This document shows, piece after piece, positions 34,401 to 46,798 of a stretch of 64,000 nucleotides of DNA. Below the pieces are notes generated by a model. That model worked only from the letters and a program-made list of their open reading frames with translations. It ran no database searches and was not told the DNA's origin. Position numbers and translations under genes: made by a program. The first letter of the stretch is position 1. Every line of letters starts with the position of its first letter. Source of the stretch: Poa pratensis (lineage: Eukaryota > Streptophyta > Magnoliopsida > Poales > Poaceae); NCBI GenBank assembly GCA_947311845.1, contig CAMZMU010000049.1, positions 7,566,449 through 7,630,448 of the forward strand, in the 5' to 3' direction.

Positions 34401-36102
34401 GCTGAACAAACAAATGCTGCTGAGCTTGAAAGTCCAGATCCTAAATAAGAGCGACACCACACAAGGATGAAAAACTTTGGTACAAATCATTCACGACAAC
34501 CATATTAACTAAAATTAAATTGCCGAACACTACCTTGAGGAACTGTGCCATCTACAACAACATCAAGAGCAACGGGTTCACCCATATCTATCCCTTTTGA
34601 CCTAGCGTACTCGTATACTCCCTTGTATCTGCAGACAGAGGATTAAGCAGGTAAGATATGTTCACGTTTTGCAGGCAGCAGTTGACCAAATGAATCCTAT
34701 GGAGATAAACTTACCCACACATAAAGTAGTGGCCCCACTTGTGGTTTTTTATGTCAATATCCTGCACGCCAAAATATTTAGCTGTCAATGACCGAATCAA
34801 ATGGTCTCAAACAGAAACAATCATGTAGGTGAAGATGATCGCAGATAGCAACATGGAAAAAAAGCATATCTGCTGCCACTACAAACCTGGAGATGGTGCT
34901 ATCAGTATCTATCCCAAATGATACTTAACAAAAAAGAAGAAGGCGCGCTTACTTTAATTTGATTCTCAAACACGACAGACTTATTTTCTTTATAGGGACT
35001 AGTTCCGACTCGACACACTCCTATTGCGTTTGCTGCATTAGGCATCTTGGCACTGCATTCTTTGAATTGTATGCGTTCCAATTTGAAAGATCCATCTAAA
35101 TTCGATCATGTTGCCCTTCACGGTGCTTTGACCAAAATTGGCAAGTAAATTGCAGATAAAAATAACATCAAACTGATTGTCTATAGCATCCCCTTGCCGA
35201 GATTTATGGAGCTGCCCACAAGCCTTGGACTAATTGACACTTTGACAGTTGACCTCATTGCCCTCCATTGGGAGGGGAATCTGAGCCAGGGGAACAGCAG
35301 ATGAACAAGCAGGAGGATCCACACGCCACCGCAGGAACACTAACACAAATTACTGAATTCACGGTCTGGACATTCAACTGCACCAACGGGTCCATGCCAG
35401 GCATCACGGGCCTCTTGTCATAATTAATTGACTGCAAAGTATTAATTTATAGCGTGATACTGCAACCACCGGGCATCCTAAGTTAGGAACGAGATTCGCG
35501 TGCCCTATCTTCTCCCCGTCAAAATAAAATATAATAATAATAATTCGGTGCACCGCTGGAAAAGAAGACTATCCCCTTTTTCGTTTTATTTTTGGCAGAT
35601 AAGGATCGTCTCCTTCAATCACGGCCCCGGTGCATGGAAAGGAATATTCGGGAATCGGAAGCAGGAACCGATCTAGGAAGAGTAGAGCAGAGCGGGGCGG
35701 GGCAGAGGAGAGGGAGGATGGTGAATTTACCTTGTCGGGGTCGGCCGGGTAGACGCAGGTGGGGTACTTGCCGTCGACATTGGCGACGCGGACCTGGCCG
35801 CCGCCGTCGGCCCTCCGGATGGCGACGATCATGTCCTGGCGGATGGCCATGGGCAGTACGGAGTAGCCCTCGTAGTCGATGTGCTCCCCGATGAGATTCA
35901 CCCGCCCCGGGGAGCGGGCGAAGAGCGCGGGGCGGGCGCCGGCGTAGAGCGCCCCGAAGCGGTCGGCGAGGCGGTCGAAGCGGAGGCGTGCCTCGTCGAG
36001 CGGCGACCCCAAGCCGTAGACCGGCTCCAGCGAGGTCAGCGATGGGACGAGCTCCCCCGCCAGCACGTCCTCGCCGCCGACTGCCACCACCACCTGCGCC
36101 AT
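31448..36102 (-). CDS. GALK: galactokinase
   Basis: Phosphorylates galactose at C1 with ATP, the first Leloir step that salvages galactose released from cell walls; cytosolic in plants. There are twelve exons, all with GT/AG junctions: 36102-35731, 34761-34715, 34628-34534, 34440-34358, 33889-33821, 33320-33135, 32855-32721, 32615-32481, 32288-32218, 32046-31969, 31846-31705, 31558-31448. They sum to 1524 bases, 507 residues. GHMP-kinase hallmarks: the galactokinase signature [12 protein letters not shown] near residue 60; the ATP loop [10 protein letters not shown] near 172; the catalytic-Asp region Q-S-G-G-M-D-Q near 216-222; and [12 protein letters not shown] near 440. Plant galactokinases are about 500 residues, so this is full length. 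I chose the M-A-Q-V-V start (36102) over an upstream in-frame ATG (36255) because a TATA box lies between them. No defect seen. Confidence 0.95.
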
Positions 36103-36213
36103 CGGCTCGATGATGGAAAAAATTGGACTATCTGCTGCTTGGAGTTTTGACCTCCGATGGGGGTGGAGCGACAGACGGGTGTTCCGTTTTGTTTGTTTGC
36201 TCTGGGTGGCGAG

Positions 36214-36219
36214 TATATA
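36214..36219 (-). promoter_or_regulatory. TATA box of GALK
   Basis: CTATATACTC on the minus strand, about 112 bases before the chosen ATG. This is a normal spacing for a plant core promoter with a short 5' UTR. Confidence 0.6.
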
Positions 36220-36259
36220 GGGGTCGCTGCCACGAGGAGGAGTTATCCGTAACAAGTTG

Positions 36260-37299
36260 TAGCTGAAAAAGGACCGGATTTTCGTTCGGTGAACGGTTGA
36301 AAACGACGACCGGCCTTCTGCCCAGATCGAGGTGGCACGATGATCGACGGGAAAGGGCCATCCAAGTCAGGATTTTAGCCCATTGCTATGCTATCAGCAA
36401 ATCATGTCTATGCTATCCGATCGTCACCACATGAAACCTTAATCTGTGGCAAGAAAAAATATGCTTAAACCATAAGGTTATATAAAAGGAGGACATCTCC
36501 TCAGCATCTCACACGTTCCACGTCACCCTCTTTCTGCTGGCCGTCGGATCGCTGCGACGGACGGCCAGGATCGAACCACGTCCTCCTCAAAAACACGACA
36601 CTGTTCTATCTACAGTACATGCGCGTCCGCACCAATCGGAATGCGCCACGTCACCAGTTGCTTGCCGGTCGCGCCGGTGGCCAACCGGTTAGCCCCCGCG
36701 CACGAATTTTAGCGCAACACTTTTACAGAAACAACCCCGCAAAGGACTCATTCGCAAATTCCGAAAACGCCAAGGACCCCGTGTAAAAAAAGGCCACATC
36801 TCACCTTTCCTTCTTCTTCTCCCGCGACGTCGGAACTCACCGGCGCCGCCGACGCCTGGCACCGCCGTTCTGCTTCCCCTCGCTCAGATCGACGCCTACG
36901 AAGACATTCGTCGTCGCCTCCTCTTCATCCTCGCCGAAGATCAGCAGCTGAGACGTTGCGGGCTCACCGAAATCGACGCCGCCGTCGCTCGCAGGCCGCC
37001 GCCGCGTTTGCACGGCGCCAACGATGCTCCGGTGACACAAAAACGGCGCCGCCGCCGCTTGCGGCTACCCCGCGGACGCGCGCATCCGACGCCTCCAGCC
37101 GCGCGTCCCAACTCGCAGTGGCGCGCCGCCGGCGTAATCACCGCCGCCGTGGCAGATCTGGCCATTGGTGACGTCATCGCGACGTCACCGTGGGCCTGGT
37201 CTGTCAGCAGTTTTCCTTTTTCCACCTAAAAAATCAAAAAAAAAGATTAATACTATAAAATTAATATCTTTAAATCTAACCATCAAAAAATATGGAAAA
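36260..37299. other. GC-rich intergenic region, no gene recognised
   Basis: 36830-37230 is strongly GC-rich with overlapping ORFs in several frames that match no domain I know. Two structured spots: an inverted repeat CTGGCCGTC / GACGGCCAG at 36537-36568, and GGTGACGTC / GACGTCACC at 37167-37189, which contains ACGT cores of the bZIP-binding type. A lost gene start or a CpG-rich transposon fragment are both possible. Confidence 0.35.
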
Positions 37300-37923
37300 T
37301 CTATAGCTAATAATAAAGGCGCTAAGTCTTCCGCGGTTTTGTTTGGTTTGGTAGGTCATTAAATTTGCTCCTAAAGTTGCAAATAATTACCCACTATGCC
37401 ACCCCTAAGTTAAAAGAAAAACGTTTCAACTTTCAAACAAAATAGATTAACCCTGTCGTCCTTCTTTGCGTATGAGCCAATCAATCTTGCCAGCGAGCCA
37501 GCGAAGTCGATAGCCAGTTGGTGACCGTATCCGATTCGAATCGGGACAAATCCATCCAACAGTGGCGCACGTAAAAAAAAACAAAGCTAGCGATCGTCGG
37601 CCGACCCAGCCATTGTCTCATTGACCGATCAACTCTTCTCGCTAAGAGTAGAAACGATCGGATTTTCGTACATCGCGACCAAAACCTGTATCGTTGGTAA
37701 GCTGTACGTCCTGTGCTTTTTTCCACGATCGATCCTTGCGTAAGAGCCAGCCCAGTACTGATCAGCTCCATTGCACGGCGCGCTAAAAATCAAAATATAA
37801 ATTGCTTTGAACATTGTGCTCATAGGAAAAGAAAATAGCACGCAACCTGATATTTGCAGAGGATGACTAAATTTCTTTTTTTTCTTCTGAATTTACCGTT
37901 GCAACGCACGGACATTGTGCTAG
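37300..37923 (+). mobile_element. Helitron-like non-autonomous element
   Basis: Begins TCTATAGCTAATAATAAAG directly after an A and ends in CTAG followed by T. Eight bases before the CTAG lies a hairpin, CCGTTGCAACGCACGG (37896-37911). TC start, CTAG end, subterminal hairpin, insertion between A and T, and no TSD are Helitron features, and the end resembles common grass Helitron 3' ends. At 624 bp it encodes no Rep/helicase. Confidence 0.6.
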
Positions 37924-39160
37924 TATATCAAAATGATCACAAAAAAAGATGCTAATTACTTATGGCATAATGCAAACAAATTTGAAGATTTTAATTCGGC
38001 GAAAATTTGGAGAAAATCCAAATTCGTTTCCTCAAATTATGGATTAAATTTAATAAATCCTCATATAATATGTTTTACCTGATTATGGAGTTAAATTAAA
38101 TTTATAAGACAAAATAAACAAACATAAAAAAAATCTTCCAAAATTGTTTAACAAGTAGAAACAATTTAGCTGAAGCCCCTCTAATTATTCAGATAAATCT
38201 AATAAATGCTCAAAATGGTTAATATTTCCTCTGATTATGGTTCTAAATAAGAAAATTATGTCAAAATGGAACCAAATTTGATCATTTAAATTAGGCTAAC
38301 ATAATTGGAAGCAATTAAACTTAAAACTCTCTAATTATATATTTTAATTTTTTTTAAAATGATTAAACAAATATTTGGAGGAAAATGCAAATTCATTTCC
38401 TCTAATTATGAATTGAATTTTAATTGAATAAATTGATACTCAAATAATGTATTTCCTCTGAATATTAAGTTAAATTAAATATTTAAAACAAAATCCAAAC
38501 ATGTTATATCAATTCAAATAAGTTACTATGCGCAGTTTAAATATTCCCTAAATTTAAGTTAAATTAAATATTTAAAACAAAACTCAAATATATTATATCA
38601 ATTCGAATAAGTTAATATGCGCAGTTTAAATATTCCCTAAATTGTAATTCATATTTTGTTGTTTTTTTCTTTTTTTGTATATCCCACGCAATTTTTGTTG
38701 CTACTTTAACTTAAAGAACTATTGCTCCCTATCCATGTAAAATTAGAACTTAGGAGGATGGTTTTACAACGATTTCCTAACAACAATTGTTCAACGATAC
38801 TTATTCCGCCAAGATAAATTTAAAATGGAATTTGTTTTCCATGTTTTCCAACTATACACAAAAAATGATCTTTATCAGATGAGTTTTCGCGAAGAGTACG
38901 GCGAGATATTGTTTTAGGATATTTAAACAAATTTCCAAAAAATTGCTAAATAATGCATATTACAAATTTAAAAATGCCTTTCAAATCTAAGTATTTTGCA
39001 AAACGTGAAAAAAATTCAAACATGAATAACTTCCCAATTTTACCATTTTTTTGAAATCTAAACAACTAATAAATGTAAACCTTTTTTAAATTCCAACAGT
39101 TTTAAAAGCTGAACAATTTTTAAACATGCGTACATTTTCAAATACGAATTTTAACGCACG
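37924..39160. repeat. AT-rich region of diverged direct repeats
   Basis: No ORFs. Blocks recur with drift: AAATCCAAATTCGTTTCCTC near 38015 and AAATGCAAATTCATTTCCTC near 38383 (spacing about 370). A clean two-copy 89-bp tandem repeat spans 38467-38644 (AAGTTAAATTAAATATTTAAAACAAAA.. to ..ATTCCCTAAAT). It may be the body of a Helitron whose end is at 39192. Confidence 0.5.
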
Positions 39161-39192
39161 GGCGCGGCGTGTTGACGCGCCATCTTGCCTAG
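39161..39192 (+). other. second Helitron-like 3' terminus
   Basis: Hairpin GGCGCG / CGCGCC (39161-39166, 39176-39181), then seven bases, then CTAG (39189-39192) and T. It could be the 3' end of a separate Helitron, or the true end of the one starting at 37300 with 37923 an older, bypassed end. Confidence 0.45.
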
Positions 39193-39239
39193 TTAAGACG
39201 AACACCGCTTTCTTTCACCGACCGATCTGCTATAGCTAG

Positions 39240-40620
39240 GCGAAGACGAAATTCTATAAGTCTTTGAAGAATGAAGCAGGAGATACGGTGGAGGATCAGG
39301 ATCAACTCGTGTCTATTGCTTCCACTTATTTCGAGCAACTAATTCAGAGGTTTCTCGGAAGGGATGAATAAATTACTAATGGCGACGGGCCCGGATGGCC
39401 TCCACACATCTTTTATAAACGGTTCATATTATAGGGGAGCACCTGACCGATGAAGTACTTCTTTGAGGTGAACAGGCCGGAAAGTAATACCAGAGGGATG
39501 GAACAACAACAAAGTTGTTCTAATTCAGAAAATAGAAAATCCGGAGTCAATTACTCAGTTCCGCCCGATAAGGCTCTGTAGTGTTCTCTGTAAAGTAATT
39601 TCCAAGCTGATCACCGATAGACTGAAGTTTTTGTTGACAGATATTATTTCGCCAGCTCATAGTGCCTTCGTTCCCGGAAGGTTGATTACTGGAAATGTTT
39701 CGGTGGCGTATGAATCTATGAATGTTACCATTCAATAAAGAGTATGAAAGTGGGGAAGTACGGTACTTGTGCGGTTGACATGCACAAAGCATATGACATG
39801 TTTGTATGGTGTTTCCTCAAGTAGGTGTTGTTGCGGTTGGGTTTTGATCATGCATGGGCTGAACTCATTATGAGATGTGTATCATCGGTGAGTTATCAGA
39901 TCGGTCTTAATAATGTTCTCTCTGGTTATATATATCCATCCACAGGACTCCGTCAAGGAGATCCCCTTTCACCTTATTTCCAGCGTGTTGAACTTATAGG
40001 AGGAAGCGGGAAACTTGTTTGGTTTGAAGGTCTGCAGAGGGGCTCCGACAGTCTCACCTTCTCTTTGCTCATGATTCACTTATTTTAATGAGGGCTGATG
40101 CAACTAATGCATGTAGCATTCGACGCGCATTAGATGATTATTATGTTGCCTCGGTTCAGTTGGTGAGCGAAGCTAAATCAAGCATAATTTTCAGCCCATG
40201 TATGAAGGTAAACACAACGGTGGAGGTTTGCTCTATACTGAATATCATGACTGGATCTATTACGGAATATCTTTGCCTACCCCCTCTTGTCGGGGTGGAT
40301 AGATCGGATTGTTTCCAACACATTGTTGACAGAGTGCATAAACTCTTAAGTGGTTCGAAGGAGAAGAATTTGTACTTTGGAGGGAAGGAGGTATTATTAA
40401 AATTTGTCATTCAAGCTATACCCGCTATGCAAAGTCAGTCTTCAAGCTACCAAGACAGATAATTAAAGGGATAATCACAGCAATGTCCCAATTCTTGTGG
40501 GGAGAAAAGAAAATCATGCATAAGTGGTGGTCTAGTGCTAGACGTGCATGATAGATGTGCTATTGCGGGACCATGGTCGATTATGCCCTTATTAATCCAT
40601 CCATCCATCGAATGGAATCA
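39240..40620 (+). repeat. degenerate LINE reverse-transcriptase region
   Basis: Frameshifted plus-strand LINE ORF2. Recognisable blocks in order: Q-F-R-P-I-R-L-C-S-V-L-C-K near 39560; S-A-F-V-P-G-R-L-I near 39660; V-D-M-H-K-A-Y-D near 39775; L-R-Q-G-D-P-L-S-P-Y near 39950; F-K-L-P-x-Q-I-I-K-like text near 40445; and M-S-Q-F-L-W-G-E-K-K near 40480. Several stops; not functional. Confidence 0.75.
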
Positions 40621-42880
40621 TCGTTCGTCGGGTTTTGTGTAAATTGGAGAGAACCAATGATATGTAAGTCATTCTATGCCACAAAAGCGGTTGTGTATAC
40701 TTTCATAATCAGAGACTCTGCGTAGTGTGATCAAGTTGCCACATGCCAAAAGGGATGAGCATTATTTTAAAAATTCTTGTTTTCTTCTCCGAATGTGCAA
40801 TTCATTCAAGAAATTGTAATGCATCCTTTATAGAAGTTTTCTTCTTTTGGGAATTGTGTTCCTCTGCCACTTCGGCGAGCAACATCAGAGGAAGTGACGA
40901 TTATCTGCTCAAATTATCTCCATTGTGCTCCGGTCCAATCCAGCTGTTATTAGCGTTGTAGAAAATTAGGGTTTGGATCTAATTCGGCCTACCCTCTATT
41001 CCTCTGCCTTATCGGTGGTGCCGCTCACAATGCATTATGCTCTGACTTTTCATGACTGAACAAAACCTCCAGCGACGTGAAGAATAGGCAGTAATTCCAT
41101 TCGTTATACAGTCGCCCGCGGATTATTTCCTAGTATGGTCGCCTCCATAATCGCAGGAGTAGGACACACTAGTATTTTTCTTTCTGTATTCCCATACGCA
41201 GCTCTCAAGAAGCGTTTCATCACGTAGCGTAACGCTTTTGAGTTTTCCCTTCCCACTACGATAAAAGAGTCTATTTGGCTAGGAGCTAACTTTATCACAA
41301 CGTGACACATAATGTTTGCCATACTTGTCTAGCCTTAGGTGTATAAATTAGCATCCACACTTGGCAATAACTAAAAGAATATTGCCAGACTTTTATGTGT
41401 ACGTCACATGGGGATTGGTTAAAAGAACGTTTACTAAGGTGTGGTACAATCAGGCACTCGCATAAATTTGCCATACTTTCTTAACTCGAGTGACAATGTG
41501 TGAGTACGTGTGGCTATGAACCAAACTACCCCCAAACAGTTTCAAAAGATAATGACCCTCTCAGGCTACATGTGTTGGGAACAGAGAAGCTAAATCTTAG
41601 TTAATAAAATAACTTATAATCATCCCTTTCACAATGCTACTACTTTACATTTAATAACTGATGTTAGTAACTTGTTCACCTCTTGTCAATATACTCCACA
41701 TTTTTTATGACAGGAATATACTCCACTCTTGAGTAGCATAGATTGTTTGTTCCTTAAGAGTGATATTGCGATATATTTTCTCTATGTTCCAACATCTGCA
41801 TTCATGTATGGGTTTACGCTAAATACATCATCATTAATTGCCAGAAATATAGGTGAATCTCGCCAATATTTTTTCGAACAACAATCTAAATAATCTACCT
41901 TTGGTACTTCGGCCGAGAGGAAAACGCTTCATTGAACCGTCTTGTGCATGTCGACAAACCTGTTAGCGGAATACATTAGTAGTTCTCATAAGTTCTACAA
42001 AAAAAGAGTGAAAATTATGGCCAATACAAAGAAAAAGAAAGTCAAATTATCATGTCTCTACACTCTAGGATACTCTATCAAGGTCTTTAGATATTTAGCA
42101 ATGATATGGGCAAGGATATACACATATGAACTTAAAACGCGCTATAATATGCCAATGGGCTTAATTAATTATTGGAGTAGCGTCGTGTTTTTTGGTTTGT
42201 TTGATTTAGGTAACATAAATTCTAAGTAAAGCTTCACCTAAACAACTCAAATAGGACTAATAAATAAAAGATCTTCGTGACCAATAAAATTGAAAATTAG
42301 CACTATGCAATGTATTTCTATTGATAAGTGTTAGAACCGCTTGACATGCATGTACCTTTATGTATACGAGTGTGATTACATTGTTGCTTATGCTAGTTGT
42401 GCATGAAAATAGTGCATAACATAGTAATCAAATTATGTAATATTTATCTAGTCTTATATAGGTTTCAGTATATTGAAATATAAACAGAAAAGAGAAGATA
42501 GAGGATAGGCTCATTACTTAACAAAAAAGGATATGGAAATAGAATAGCTATAGCAAAAGCAAAAAAAGAAAAAAGGAGCGTGAGAGCCAAATGAATCGAA
42601 AGATTCATGTTTGGTTCGGGAAGATATCATAAAAGTTGTAAATAAAATTAAGTAAAAAAGCTCCATATAAATAAGTGACAACAGGGCCGCTGAAGACTGA
42701 GTGGCTCCTAACTGAGTATGAACTAAATAGTGTTAGTAAATATGTGATGTGAGGAAATGGTCCGTAAAATGTATTTGTACTTGGCTTTGTGAACTTATGT
42801 TAGTTGATTCGAACCGAAACTAAAGGATAGCTCGCGTCCAACGCGGTCGTCTCCTCCAGGACACCCTATCCTTGTTTATC
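40621..42880. other. no gene recognised
   Basis: Mixed AT-rich sequence with only short, unmatched ORFs (longest about 95 codons at 41942-42229). Unidentified repeats are likely, but no termini or target duplications were found. Confidence 0.35.
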
Positions 42881-42889
42881 TGCTTTCCA

Positions 42890-43790
42890 ATCTCTTGGGA
42901 TTACCACAAATTGTAATGAAGCCATGAAACCTTTATACCCGGATGATAGTGAGTCATATGACACATAGTTGGCAATATCACTCTCATTTTTTATATTCCA
43001 GGTGGCTTTCCTGCTCTAGCTCGTGGCTCTTTCCTCAAGGCAATAGGAAAATTCAATGAATCATAAATGACACGTGGCTCACTCTCAAGTGAGTCGACTT
43101 CATCAACAATTGGAATCTGTTGGTATTGGTGTTGCTCCCCATGAAATTGGACTCACCATTTGCTTGAGCATGTTCTTGTTGGTGTTGTAGTACCCTCCTA
43201 GTAGACACCCTCAGATTTTCTTCCTCATTTTGTTTTCTCTCTTCACCCGCTGGTTGTCTCCTTGTATAAACCCTCAAGTTATGTTCCTCATTTGGCTTTC
43301 TCCATCTCTCTTAACTAATAGGACATGCAAATGAACCAACCACTACTCTTGATAGGTCATCCTCCTTTGTCTTCAACGGTTCACTTTCCCCCTCTTGACT
43401 AGCATCACTTGTTCTAGGAGAGTCAAAGTCAAACAACGAGCTGAGATCCGTCTGCTCTCCATGGAACATATCAGACTCTCTAAATGGCATACCCATGCTC
43501 ACAGTTATTCTCCGCTCACTAGGACTCCAACACTTGTAGCCCTTTGTACATATGGGTATCCAATGAAGATGAACTTCACGACATGTGATCCAATTTTCCT
43601 ACTGAAGGTCTGCTGCCTCTAAGAAAGCATGACATCCAGTCACCTTTGCGGAACAATGAACTTCATTTTTGCCAAAGATCATTTTATATTGGTCTTCATC
43701 CCAAGAATTCTTGATGGCATTTGGTTGATAAGATAAGTAGCCGTCATAACTGATTTCACTAGTACAAAATGATAGTATGGACATGGATTA
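42890..43790 (-). repeat. degenerate Copia pol fragment
   Basis: Minus-strand broken frames read, in order, K-V-T-G-C-H-A-F (integrase end), V-G-Y-P-Y-V-Q-R near 43545, D-S-P-R-T-S-D-A-S-Q-E-G-E-S-E near 43400, and F-P-I-A-L-R-K-E-P-R near 43045. This order matches the integrase-to-reverse-transcriptase link of Ty1/Copia polyproteins. LTRs not found. Confidence 0.55.
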
Positions 43791-44120
43791 AGACCCTCAT
43801 ACACAACGGAGAAAGGCTACGTGTCCCAAAGCTGGTGGCTGATATGAACGGAAATAGTGCTTGACAGAAAATTTTAAAGTATCTTAAAAAAGAAACCATG
43901 TCCCAAAAATCAGACAAAGATGGTGTATCACAATTTTTGTCTAGTCTGATGAAAGTGAAAGATATTTTCTACTCTTTCTGTGACAAGTGTTAATCTCTTG
44001 TAGTAAGCCAAGTTTTGGGAGGATAAATGGTATGGTCGAAAAAGTATGACAATGTATTTCCCTAGGCTGTACAACCTCACTTTTAGCAAAAAATGCTAAA
44101 GTTGATAAGTTGTTGCAACT

Positions 44121-44145
44121 GGGGGGGGGGGGGGGGGGGGGGGGG
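44121..44145 (+). repeat. 25-base G homopolymer
   Basis: An uninterrupted run of 25 G in otherwise AT-rich sequence. It could form a G-quadruplex, and its length is likely unstable in sequencing and in the genome. Confidence 0.9.
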
Positions 44146-44229
44146 TGTTCTCCATTGTAGGATATGTTTATGGGGTGCTGTTCAATGGGAGGAGATGCTC
44201 AACATTATTTCTAATGATGAATTATCTGA

Positions 44230-44660
44230 AGGAAGTGATAAAGTGACTTCAATATGAGGTCAGAAAGGTTTCACAATCAAGACTATACAGTGCTTTGCAA
44301 ACTAGATTGCCTGAAAAAATTAATTTTTTTGGTATATGAAGTTACATGCTAAAATCAAAAATTTCCTTTGGTTAGTAATGTGGGGAAGGACCTTGACCAA
44401 AGATAATCTTAAAACGAGGTCGGGATGGGCATATTCAATGCATGTTTTGTGATGTAAATGGAAGTATAGATAATTTGTTCTGTACATGTCCCGTTGCACG
44501 CTATGTGTGCGTGTTTCAGTGTAGCTTTGACATACATGACCCCCAAATTCAATTGCTGGTTTGGGAAGATGGATCATTTCATTTCAGGTGTGGGAGCGTA
44601 GTCCAATCAAAATTTGTCTCGCTGCCATATTTTGGGCAATCTGGAAGACAAGATACAGGG
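44230..44660 (+). repeat. LINE zf-RVT fragment
   Basis: Broken frames encode K-I-K-N-F-L-W-L-V-M-W-G-R-T-L-T-K-D-N-L near 44355, then C-M-F-C-D-V-N-G-S-I-D-N-L-F-C-T-C near 44440. This is the zinc-binding region near the end of plant LINE ORF2. Confidence 0.65.
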
Positions 44661-44969
44661 TTTGTTTTATGCAGATTATGCCTCGTCCTATGATGTCATT
44701 TTCATAAATAAACAAAAAATCTAAATAAATAAAGATGATGCGATTTCTTGATCGTTGAACTAGACAGGCCCTTGCCCATAGAAGCAATACGACGGTTGCG
44801 CCTCGCCGTTGGCTAGGAGACGGCGCACCACCTTAGGACTTATTTGATTTACAGATTTGGAAATCCCAAGGAATAGGAGTGAGATGGGAATAGGAAAGGA
44901 TGGCTGGTGGAAAAACTTGCCTCGTTCTTGTGCATAGGAATCGAAACATGAGGTGTGAGTGCCAACGCG

Positions 44970-46378
44970 GATTTTCTAACGGCACCACGCCCTACCGGTG
45001 TTGTTATAGCCATCCATCCATGCGTAGTGATTCGAAATTTTATACCTGAATACTTCTGCTTTTTATTTTAGTATAAAAGTAGCCAAATCTGTAGTTGTAT
45101 CTCATACCTATTAAATGACACCCAACTGCCCCCCTACCTTTTCGCTCTATGATATCTGGGTACAATCCGCTTATGTCCCACAGTAAGTGGGTACATCTCC
45201 AGTGTAAACTGCCAATTTTCTGTCCACCCACCCATTCTTTTTAGTTTTATTCTCAATATTGTATCAGTCATATCTTTTGAACCGAGTGTTCGACTTTTGA
45301 TACTTTTTGATATTTGAGTTCCTGGCGACGAGATCTTCAAAACAAGATCAATTTTGGACACGTTTTGAAAAACTTTAAAATTTCAATGTGAAATTATATT
45401 GAAACTAAAATGAAATTTCCACAAAAGTAAATTATCATATTTGACTTGTTTCACATCAATATGACATATGTTCAAGTATAATATTGGTTTCATGCAAATT
45501 TCAGTAATGTTTTTGTGACACCATATATAATTCATCAAGATTTCGCACCTATAAAGAGTTTTATGTCATGTTTTGAACATATCTTATAAAAATATATTGA
45601 GAATTGTATCTTTTTCAAAATTTATCCGGATTTTTTGGTATACAGAAATATTGCGCAAATATGTGCGCAATCTACATGGAATGTTTCTGAAACAACTAAA
45701 ATTTCAGTGGCAAATGTTGAGATTTCTGAACTTTTTCATAAAAATAACACATCACTAAAAAAAAGAAATTTAACTCGAAAACTAAACTTTTGAATTTCAG
45801 TAATATATGAAATATGACCGAATTTCAGTAAAACTTTACATGTTTGTCCTTTTTATTAAATATTTGTGGTGCCACAAGAAACCGTAACGAAACATGAATG
45901 AAATCACTATTATATTGGAACACATGAACATATGTGATATCAAAATGAAAAAGTTAGATATGTTAAATTAATTTCATTGAAATTTCATTTCCTTTTAAAT
46001 ATAATTTCACATTCGAATTTTGAAGATTTTCAAAATATATCCAATATTGATCTTGTTTTGAAGATCTCGTCGCCAGGAACTCAAATATCAAAACACATCA
46101 AAAATCGGAAACTCGGTTTAAAAGATATGACAGATACAATTTTGGGAATGAAACTAAAACAATGGGTTAGTGGAAAAGTATGGTAATACATCTCACGGCA
46201 GAAGAATGGGATGAGAGGAGTTATTGCTCCATACACAACCACATGGGTGGGCCCCACATAAATGCAGAAAATCATTATACATGGACGAATATACGAGGCT
46301 TGGTATAGCAAATGCACGAATTACTGCGTTTTTGTGTGGTGCATGCTTAACCGGTAAGGCGCGGCAGAGATAGAAAAC
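44970..46378. mobile_element. Mutator-like fold-back element with long inverted repeats
   Basis: Long inverted repeats: 45233-45419 pairs with about 45979-46160, sharing TTTTGAAGATCTCGTCG and its complement. Weaker pairing extends outward to ACGCCCTACCGG (about 44987) and CCGGTAAGGCGC (about 46351). The unique centre (about 45420-45978) is AT-rich and non-coding. Long TIRs suggest a Mutator-type element. No clean 9-bp TSD was found, so boundaries are approximate. Confidence 0.55.
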
Positions 46379-46391
46379 ACTTTTCGTGTGA

Positions 46392-46692
46392 GACTAGTCA
46401 TAGTGGGGAGTAACATTGAGTGGTAACATACTTATATTACTACCTATTGTTACTATCTCTATAGTTACTACCTATTGTTACTATCTCTATAGTGGGTAGT
46501 AACTTATTTGTAGTGTCATGCATGATAGCATTTATTAGGTTGTAGACTCATTTTGCCTTGGGGTGTGTGATGTTCCGGTAACTAGCTATGTCACTCCAAC
46601 CTCCTATCTCCTCATTAATTACTTACCACATCATCTTTTTTGCCTACGTGGCATTGAAGTTACTAGCAATGTTCCTCCCACTATGACTAGTC
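46392..46692. mobile_element. MITE with GACTAGTCATAGTGGG termini
   Basis: A 301-bp element: left end GACTAGTCATAGTGGGG, right end CCCACTATGACTAGTC, flanked on both sides by TGA. The 3-bp flanks fit a PIF/Harbinger- or CACTA-type TSD; which one is unclear. It holds an internal 28-bp tandem duplication starting TACCTATTGTTACTATC (46441, 46469). Confidence 0.75.
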
Positions 46693-46798
46693 TGAGTGCA
46701 TTCTTTTTTTCTCTAGGTTTTGCATTGAAACCAAGATGTACTGGAAAAATTTCTATGATTTTCCCTTCCACCATTCCTTTGAATCAAAGGAGTGAATA

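Noticed and set aside
35592..36150. Plus-strand ORFs opposite galactokinase exon 1
   Set aside because: Shadows of a GC-rich coding exon on the other strand.
35569..36255. Upstream in-frame ATG for galactokinase (36255)
   Set aside because: It would put the TATA box inside the coding region, and the extra 51 residues do not resemble family N-termini.
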